A DNA stretch of 64,000 nt, from positions 62,001-126,000 of the forward strand of contig JBCCBV010000004.1 in NCBI GenBank assembly GCA_039033855.1, written 5' to 3'. Source of the DNA: JBCCBV01 sp039033855. Its GTDB lineage: Bacteria; Planctomycetota; Phycisphaerae; Phycisphaerales; Phycisphaeraceae. A model generated the notes under the pieces. It made no database searches and was not told where the DNA came from. It saw nothing but the letters and a program-made list of their open reading frames with translations. Positions within the stretch are counted from its first letter, which is position 1. The number at the start of each line of letters is the position of its first letter. Positions 58,293 through 64,000 of the stretch are shown piece by piece. Made by a program: the position numbers and the translations under genes.

Positions 58293-60641
58293 TCAGTGAG
58301 AAGACGCGGGCGCGAGAGACGGATTAGAAGCGGCCAGCGCTTCGATCGCCATCAGCAGCGCCTCGTTCGTGGCCGGCAGATTCAACGGCACGTCGGCGCC
58401 GGGCGACAAGAAAGACAGCGCGTGCCGACACGCCAGGAACGGCGCAATGCCCAGCATGAGCGGTGGCTCGCCCACGGCCTTGCTCCAACGCACGTTGACC
58501 TTGTGCTTGGGGTTCGGGAACGCCTCGAGGTTGAAGACCTTGGGCACGTCGCTCGACGCGGGCACCTTATACGTGGTCGGGCTATTGGAGAGCAGGGCGC
58601 CGTTGTCGCCATAGCAGAGCTCCTCGGCGGTGCACCAGCCCATGCCCTGGATGAACCCGCCGTAGAGCTGGCCGAGGTCGACACCGGGGTTGATCATCTT
58701 TCCGACGTCCATGAGCACATCCGCCCGGTCCACGACCAAGTCGCCGGTGAAACGATCGATGGTGACCTCGGCCGCGGCCACGCCGGCGGTGTAATAGAAA
58801 AACGGGTTGCCCCGGCCAGTCTCTCGGTTGAAATCGACGCCGGGCGTGGCGTAATAGCCGCGCGCCCCCAAGTCCACCCGGGCCCGTCGGGCGGCGTCGC
58901 ACAGCGCACCAAAGGGCAGACGACGCTCGGGGTTGCGGAGGTCGAACACTTCGCCAGCTTCGTATCGAACGTGCTCGGGCTCGGCGGTCAAACCCGCTTC
59001 GGGGTCGGCCAAAACATCCGCGGCGAACCGGTCGAGGCGCTCGCGGATCTGCCGACAGGCGTCGAGCGCCGCCTGGCCGTTGAGGTCGGTCCCCGCGCTG
59101 GCGGCGGTGGGCGATGTGTTGTGGTTCTTCTCGGTGGACGTGGTCATCAAGCGGACCGCGTCGATGTCGATGCCGAACGCATCGGCCACCAGCTGCTTGA
59201 CCTTGGTGTTCAGGCCCTGGCCCATCTCGGTGCCGCCGGTGGACACCTGCACGCTGCCGTCGGTGTACACGTTGACCAACGCGTTGCCCTGGTTCAGGAA
59301 GCGGGTGGTGAAACTGATGCCGAACTTCACCGCCGACATCGCGAGCCCTTTGAGGTGCGTCTGGCTTCGGTCGTTGTGTGCCTGGACCTCGGCCATCCGC
59401 GCGCGGTAGTCGCATCGGGCTTCGAGCGCGTCGAACAGCTCGGGCAAAACGTGATGGCGGACGACTTGGCCGTAGGGCGTGACGTTGCGCTCGTTGTGCC
59501 CGTAGACATTCAACCGGCGGACGTCGAACGCGTCGCGCCCGACGGCTTGTGCGATGTCTTGCAGGATCGTTTCGATGGCGACCACGCCCTGCGGGCCGCC
59601 GAAGCCGCGGAACGCCGTGTTGGGCGGCAGATTGGTGCGGGCGATCTTGCCGGTGATGGCGATGTCCGGCACGAAGTACGCGTTGTCGGCGTGGAGCATC
59701 GTGCGCTCCATGACCGACGTGGACAGGTCGGCGTAGGCCCCGCCGTTGGACACGAAACGGATGTCGAGCGCGAGCAACCGGCCGTCGTCGTCGTACCCGG
59801 CGTGATAGTCGGCACGGGTGGCGTGGCGCTTGCCGGTGACGCACATGTCGGTGGTCTTGTCGTACACCACCCGGGCGGGCAGGCCGGTGCGCAGGGCGAC
59901 CCACGCGGCCATCGCCGCGGGGATGGCACCCTGAGTTTCCTTGCCCCCGAAGCCCCCACCCATCCGCGGGCACTCGCAAACGACCTGGTGCAACGGCAGG
60001 CCGAGCACGTCGGCGACGACCTGCTGCGACTCGGTCGGGTTCTGTGTCGACGAGACGATGCGCACCGCCCCGCCGGGCTCGGGGATGGCCAGAGTCGCTT
60101 GCGATTCAAGGTAAAACTGCTCTTGCCCGTTGCAATAGAACGAACCTTGTCGCGTGTGGGGTGCGGACTTCAGGCCGGCGTCGGCGTCGCCGCGGGCGAT
60201 CCGTCGAACCGGCCCGAGGTAGCGATCCTGCGCCACCGCCTGCTCGATAGTGAGCACCGGGTCTACGGCCTGGCCTGCGATCTGGACGAGTGACCGGGCG
60301 TGCGCGAGCGCCGCTTCGTTCTCCGCGGCGATCACCACCACCGGCTGGCCGAGGTAATCGACTTGGTCTTCCACCAGGAACGGTTCGTCGTGGAAGATCG
60401 GGCCAAACAGCCGGGCGCCGGCCTCGGGCAGGTCGGCCGCGCCGAGCGCCTGCACCACCCCCGGCGCGGTGCGCACGCGCGACAGGTCCACCGGCTCGAT
60501 GCGGCCCGTGGCGAACGGCGCGCCGACAAAGCCCACTACTAGTTCGTCGGCGTAGCGGGGCAAGTCGTCGATGTAGAGCGCACGGCCGGTCACGTGACCG
60601 ACCGCCGACTCGTGCGGGATGGATCGCCCGACGCTCGGCAT
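58293..60641 (-). CDS. xdhB: Xanthine dehydrogenase molybdenum-binding subunit XdhB
   Basis: A 782-residue catalytic subunit that oxidises hypoxanthine and xanthine to urate. GQEQFYLESQ (substrate Glu), PRMGGGFGGKE (cofactor loop), NTAFRGFGGPQG (substrate Arg), TEMGQGLNTK and KAVGEPPL with the catalytic base Glu (E725) are all intact, so xanthine rather than another aldehyde or CO is the probable substrate. GGAG at the end of xdhA precedes ATG 60641. Confidence 0.94.
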   Translation of the reverse strand: MPSVGRSIPHESAVGHVTGRALYIDDLPRYADELVVGFVGAPFATGRIEPVDLSRVRTAPGVVQALGAADLPEAGARLFGPIFHDEPFLVEDQVDYLGQPVVVIAAENEAALAHARSLVQIAGQAVDPVLTIEQAVAQDRYLGPVRRIARGDADAGLKSAPHTRQGSFYCNGQEQFYLESQATLAIPEPGGAVRIVSSTQNPTESQQVVADVLGLPLHQVVCECPRMGGGFGGKETQGAIPAAMAAWVALRTGLPARVVYDKTTDMCVTGKRHATRADYHAGYDDDGRLLALDIRFVSNGGAYADLSTSVMERTMLHADNAYFVPDIAITGKIARTNLPPNTAFRGFGGPQGVVAIETILQDIAQAVGRDAFDVRRLNVYGHNERNVTPYGQVVRHHVLPELFDALEARCDYRARMAEVQAHNDRSQTHLKGLAMSAVKFGISFTTRFLNQGNALVNVYTDGSVQVSTGGTEMGQGLNTKVKQLVADAFGIDIDAVRLMTTSTEKNHNTSPTAASAGTDLNGQAALDACRQIRERLDRFAADVLADPEAGLTAEPEHVRYEAGEVFDLRNPERRLPFGALCDAARRARVDLGARGYYATPGVDFNRETGRGNPFFYYTAGVAAAEVTIDRFTGDLVVDRADVLMDVGKMINPGVDLGQLYGGFIQGMGWCTAEELCYGDNGALLSNSPTTYKVPASSDVPKVFNLEAFPNPKHKVNVRWSKAVGEPPLMLGIAPFLACRHALSFLSPGADVPLNLPATNEALLMAIEALAASNPSLAPASSH

Positions 60642-60644
60642 GGT

Positions 60645-62285
60645 TTAAACGTTCTCCATCGTGCGAGAGGTTTGCCAGCCGTGCCAAGCCTTGAGGAACA
60701 CGTTCTCCGCCAGGCGCAGCCGGTGTTCCGCGGCGCCGCGTACATCGGAGATCGGGCGGATCAAAGAGCGGGCGAGCGCCCCCGCTTGGCGGAAGGCCGC
60801 TTCGTCGAACGCGCGCCCGCAAAGCAGCGCTTCGACCTCGGGCAAGCGCACCACCGTGGGGCCGACGCCGCCGAGCGCCACCGCCGCGGTTTCGATCGAC
60901 GTGCCGTCGGGGCTCAGACCGACACGGACCGCCGCGGTAAAGGTGGAGATGTCCATGTCCAGGCGCCTGGAGCTCTTCTCCAGGTGCAGGCGCTCGTTTT
61001 CCGCCAGGTGGGGCAAGTGAACGGCCAAAATCAGCTCGCTTGGCGTCATCCCCGTCTGCTTGTAGCCGGTGTAGAACTCGGTGATCGGAACCCGCCGGGC
61101 GCCGCGCTCGTGGGAACCCAGTTCGACCTGCGCATCCATGCCAAAGAGCGCCGGCAGCGAGTCGGCGATCGGCGAACCGTTGGCCAGGTTGCCGCCAAGG
61201 GTGCCCATCTCGCGGATCTGAGGCGATCCGAAGCGCTCAAGGATACCGGCCCATTGCGGCAGGCCGTCGGCCACGCAGTCGAGCACGGCCCGCCACGTTG
61301 CGCCCGCGCCCAAGCGGAAGCCGTCGGGCTCTGCGTGGCAGCCGGCGAGTTCTTCCAGCCCGGTGATCGACAGCACCCGGTCCGGCCAAGCGGCGCCGTG
61401 GCTCTGCCAAACGCCCACGTCGGTGGCGCCGGCGACGACGAGCGCTTCGGGGTGGTCGTGTTTGTACCGCAGCGCCTCGGCCAACGTGGTGGGCAGGAAG
61501 AGCTCAACTTTTCGGCTGGGCAGGGCCGGTCCGTCCAGCCACGCTGCGCTTTGTTGCAGAGGCGCCGGATGACCGTTGCTCGCCGGGTCGACCTGCGCAG
61601 GCGTTTGATCTGCCCGGTCGCCGGGTCCGATCGGAACCGAGAGCGTCATCGTGAACGCACCGCCGGGTTGTTCTTCCAACATCGAGAGGATTACGGCCTC
61701 GTCGTACACCTCGGCCAGGCGGGCGATCTTGGCCGGGTCGACTGCGGCGCAGGCGTCGAAGATCTGCTGGTAGCCGGTGCACCGGCAGAGGTTGCCCGAC
61801 AATCCATGACGCACGCGGTCGTGGTCGAGTGGCTGGGGGGCACCTGTTTGTTCGTGCAGGCCGTGGAGCGCCATGACGATGCCCGGGGTGCAGAAGCCGC
61901 ATTGCGAGCCGTGCCCGTCGACCATGGCTTTCTGGAGGACGGTCAACCGGGCGGGGTCGGGCTCGGCCTGTGGTTCGGCGGAGGTCGGGCCTTGGAGCCC
62001 CTCGACGGTTACGACGTGGGTGCCCCGGCACTGGAATGCCTGAACGATGCAGGCGTCGATCGGGCGGTAGTCCAGCCGTGCCGTGCCGTCGGCGTTTTCG
62101 ACGGGCCGGCCGATGAGGACGGTGCAGGCGCCGCAGTCGCCCTCGGCGCAGACGACCTTGGTACCGATCAACCCCAGGCGTCGGCGGAGCAGCGTGGAGA
62201 GCGAGGTCAGCGCGTCGGCGTCGCCCAGGCGGATCGGCCGTCCGTTGACGACAAAGCAAACAGAAGGATCGGTCATCGGTGCCAT
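60645..62285 (-). CDS. xdhA: Xanthine dehydrogenase FeS/FAD subunit XdhA
   Basis: A 546-residue subunit. Two 2Fe-2S clusters are seen: plant-type C46, C51, C54 and C79 (CAEGDCGAC), and C129, C132, C167 and C169 (CGFC...CRC). A FAD domain follows with VVAGATDVGV and GSPQIREMGTLGGNLANGSPIAD. A link of about 60 residues joins the FeS and FAD parts. Electrons pass from the Mo centre to NAD+. ATG 62285 is used; ATG 62276 (MTDPSV) fits too. It is divergent from allC over an 11-bp tandem repeat. Confidence 0.93.
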   Translation of the reverse strand: MAPMTDPSVCFVVNGRPIRLGDADALTSLSTLLRRRLGLIGTKVVCAEGDCGACTVLIGRPVENADGTARLDYRPIDACIVQAFQCRGTHVVTVEGLQGPTSAEPQAEPDPARLTVLQKAMVDGHGSQCGFCTPGIVMALHGLHEQTGAPQPLDHDRVRHGLSGNLCRCTGYQQIFDACAAVDPAKIARLAEVYDEAVILSMLEEQPGGAFTMTLSVPIGPGDRADQTPAQVDPASNGHPAPLQQSAAWLDGPALPSRKVELFLPTTLAEALRYKHDHPEALVVAGATDVGVWQSHGAAWPDRVLSITGLEELAGCHAEPDGFRLGAGATWRAVLDCVADGLPQWAGILERFGSPQIREMGTLGGNLANGSPIADSLPALFGMDAQVELGSHERGARRVPITEFYTGYKQTGMTPSELILAVHLPHLAENERLHLEKSSRRLDMDISTFTAAVRVGLSPDGTSIETAAVALGGVGPTVVRLPEVEALLCGRAFDEAAFRQAGALARSLIRPISDVRGAAEHRLRLAENVFLKAWHGWQTSRTMENV

Positions 62286-62407
62286 AAATCGATCGGGCGT
62301 GCCGCCGGGGAAGCAGACCGGGGAGGGCCGAAAGCGCCCGCCCAGCGCGACACGCCGAATCGAGCCAGTGTAAGGCGCCCAAGGCCGAAAGCGAAGCGCC
62401 ACGCCCC

Positions 62408-62462
62408 GGATCGCCCCCGGATCGCCCCCGGATCACCCCCGGATCGCCCGCGGATCGCCCGC
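62408..62462. repeat. Five tandem 11-bp repeats between xdhA and allC
   Basis: Units are GGATCGCCCCC (twice), GGATCACCCCC and GGATCGCCCGC (twice), without gaps. The period is about one helical turn, so the GGATC cores face one side of the DNA. It lies in the divergent promoter region of the purine genes. Confidence 0.85.
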
Positions 62463-62491
62463 GGACACGGCGCCACGGTTACCTTGGCTCG

Positions 62492-63811
62492 ATGGCCCCT
62501 GCCACCGCTCCACGCCCTGCCGACCCCTCCGCCCACGCCCTGGCCGCCCGGGTACTCGATCGCTGCGATCGCCTGGCCCGCCATACCGACGAGCCCGGCC
62601 GGATCACCCGCCTGTATCTGTCCGACGCCACACGCGCCGCCCACGCCGAGCTGCGCGGCTGGATGATCGACGCCGGGCTGACGGTGCGCACCGACAACGC
62701 CGGCAACCTGATCGGCCGGCGGCCCGCCGCAGACGATGTGCCCGACGGCACCCCTGCCCCGCGCGTCTTGCTGCTGGGCTCGCACCTCGACACCGTGCCC
62801 GACGCCGGGCGATACGACGGCGTGCTGGGCGTGATGATCGCCCTGGCCGCGGTGGAAGCGCTGGCGGCCGAGCCGCTGGCGATGCATATCGACGTGGTCG
62901 GGTTCAGCGAGGAAGAGGGCGTCCGCTTCGACCGCCCGTACCTGGGCAGCGCCGCGGCGGCGGGCACGTTCGACCCGGGCTGGCTCCGGCGGAACGACGC
63001 CAGTGGGGCCTCGCTCCAGTGGGCCATCGAGCGATTCGGCCTCGACCCCACCGCCATCGCGCAAGACGCTTACGACCCGGCCGAGGTGCTGGGCTACACC
63101 GAGGTGCACCTCGAGCAAGGCCCGGTGCTCGCGTCGGCCGGCCGGCCGGGCGGGGTGGTGACCGCGATCCAGGGGCAAAGCCGGCTGCGGGTGCGTTTTG
63201 TCGGCAAGCCCGCCCATGCCGGGACCACGCCGATGGACGCACGGCAAGACGCGCTGGCGGCCGCGGCCCATTGGATGGTGCGGGTCCAGTCGGTCGGCCG
63301 TGCCACAGGCGACCTGCGGGCCACCGTCGGGCAGGTCGAGGTCGGGCCCGGCGCCCGCAACGTGGTGCCCGGCATCGCGGAGCTTTCGCTCGATGTCCGC
63401 CACGATCTGGACGACGTCCGCCGATCCGCCACCGACGGGCTGTTGCACGAAGCCGGCCAGATCGCCGAAGACCAGGGCGTGCGGTTCGAGGTGCTCGATG
63501 CGCAAGACCAGCCCGCGACGCCGATGGACCCGGCGCTGTCGCAAGCGCTCGAGGGCGCCATGCAAGACGCCGACCTGGAGCCCGCTCGATTGCCCAGCGG
63601 CGCGGGGCACGACGCCGTGGCCATGGCCGCGCTGGGCCCGGTGGCGATGCTGTTTGTGCGCGACCCCGGCGCGGCCAGCCATCACCCCGACGAGCGTGTC
63701 GAGGTCGAGGACGTCGCGGCCGCCGTGGGCACGCTCACGGCGTACATCCGCCGGCTGGCCGCCGCGATCGACGGGTCGCCGCACGACGCGGCCGGTAAGG
63801 TGTCGCGATGA
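62492..63811 (+). CDS. allC: Allantoate amidohydrolase (M20 family)
   Basis: A 439-residue di-metal amidohydrolase. GSHLDTVPDAGRYDGVLG (metal His and Asp), FSEEEGVRFDRPYLGS (catalytic Glu), HLEQGPVL, the dimerisation-domain HAGTTPMDAR, and LPSGAGHDA match allantoate amidohydrolase/N-carbamoyl amidases. With allE following by ATGA overlap, allantoate is the likely substrate, giving ureidoglycine. An N-carbamoyl-amino-acid hydrolase remains possible. Confidence 0.9.
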   Translation: MAPATAPRPADPSAHALAARVLDRCDRLARHTDEPGRITRLYLSDATRAAHAELRGWMIDAGLTVRTDNAGNLIGRRPAADDVPDGTPAPRVLLLGSHLDTVPDAGRYDGVLGVMIALAAVEALAAEPLAMHIDVVGFSEEEGVRFDRPYLGSAAAAGTFDPGWLRRNDASGASLQWAIERFGLDPTAIAQDAYDPAEVLGYTEVHLEQGPVLASAGRPGGVVTAIQGQSRLRVRFVGKPAHAGTTPMDARQDALAAAAHWMVRVQSVGRATGDLRATVGQVEVGPGARNVVPGIAELSLDVRHDLDDVRRSATDGLLHEAGQIAEDQGVRFEVLDAQDQPATPMDPALSQALEGAMQDADLEPARLPSGAGHDAVAMAALGPVAMLFVRDPGAASHHPDERVEVEDVAAAVGTLTAYIRRLAAAIDGSPHDAAGKVSR

Positions 63812-64000
63812 GCCTGGGACAGACCCGCACGCACGTCGGCCGGAACCACGCGGTGATCGCGCCCGATTCGCACGTGGTCGCGCCACTCGTGGGCTGGCGC
63901 CACACCGAGGGCGTCGTGCTCATGTCGCCGGCGATGGGGCCGACCGGCTGCGGACCGGGCTTCGTGCAAACCCTGGTTCACCTGACCGAACAGAGCGTCG
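63808..64000 (+). CDS. allE: (S)-ureidoglycine aminohydrolase, N-terminal part
   Basis: The first 64 codons are in the window; the gene runs off the end. GQTRTHVGRNHAVIAPDSHVVAPLVGW followed by VVLMSPAMGP is typical of the N-terminal cupin of AllE/UGHY, which turns ureidoglycine into ureidoglycolate and ammonia. ATG 63808 overlaps the allC stop (ATGA). Confidence 0.85.
   Translation, partial: MSLGQTRTHVGRNHAVIAPDSHVVAPLVGWRHTEGVVLMSPAMGPTGCGPGFVQTLVHLTEQSV

Noticed and set aside
58281..60293. Open frame of 670 codons antisense to xdhB
   Set aside because: The minus strand encodes an intact molybdenum subunit with all active-site motifs; the mirror frame has none.
62408..62462. CRISPR array
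   Set aside because: Units are 11 bp with no spacers and no cas genes are near; it is a simple tandem repeat.

Overview
The window is GC-rich and densely packed with genes. It looks like a chromosome segment of a planctomycete, most likely class Phycisphaerae from a marine or algal habitat. The evidence is exported proteins that end in a PEP-CTERM sorting tail and carry a dockerin-like GDxNxDGxVxLLDFDxLAxNFG repeat, a planctomycete-style ECF sigma factor paired with a membrane Ser/Thr kinase, a planctomycete-type prepilin, and genes for algal polysaccharide use (sulfatase, alpha-L-rhamnosidase). The genus assignment is inference.

Layout. 397-470 is tRNA-Val(GAC). 640-2163 (minus) is an exported GH25 lysozyme-like protein. 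2496-12502 (plus) is a seven-gene, translationally coupled cluster: GNAT, AMP-ligase, HMG-CoA-reductase-like enzyme, UbiA prenyltransferase, rifampin-phosphotransferase-like PEP enzyme, BtaA-like DUF3419 aminocarboxypropyl transferase and dolichol/phytol-kinase-like protein. I know of no described pathway with this set; it is the best candidate for an undescribed (lipid) biosynthetic system. 12617-16240 holds the ECF sigma factor and its kinase. 16237-17760 (minus) is malate:quinone oxidoreductase, preceded by a DeoR regulator (17771-18583, minus).

18708-23772 is an L-rhamnose catabolic operon (aldolase/dehydrogenase fusion, kinase, isomerase), followed by a sulfatase and an aldo/keto reductase. 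26729-40653 is a second sugar locus: a GntR regulator with a sugar-binding domain, GH78 rhamnosidase, GPH symporter, a DUF5722-like glycosidase candidate, and two duplicated pairs of PEP-CTERM surface proteins with a prepilin between them. Five copies of a palindromic operator (core TGGTCTAGWCCA) lie in front of the regulator, the rhamnosidase and the first PEP-CTERM gene, and define a local regulon.

40905-43801 carries an NhaC antiporter and a fatty-acid desaturase (convergent). 43830-52326 is a nearly complete reductive pyrimidine degradation set: PreA, dihydropyrimidinase, beta-ureidopropionase, class III aminotransferase, (methyl)malonate-semialdehyde dehydrogenase and an NCS2 permease bracketed by dispersed inverted repeats. 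52345-56379 (minus) is a six-gene molybdenum-cofactor operon (moaA-moaD-moaE-moeA-moaC-mogA). 56403-64000 is purine catabolism: class V (possibly ureidoglycine-glyoxylate) aminotransferase, xdhA-xdhB-xdhC, allantoate amidohydrolase and the start of (S)-ureidoglycine aminohydrolase. The cofactor operon therefore sits beside its probable client, the molybdenum-dependent xanthine dehydrogenase.

Recurring organisation: overlapping ATGA/GTGA/TTGA stop-start junctions within operons, and three convergent pairs whose stop codons share the same CTAA tetranucleotide.
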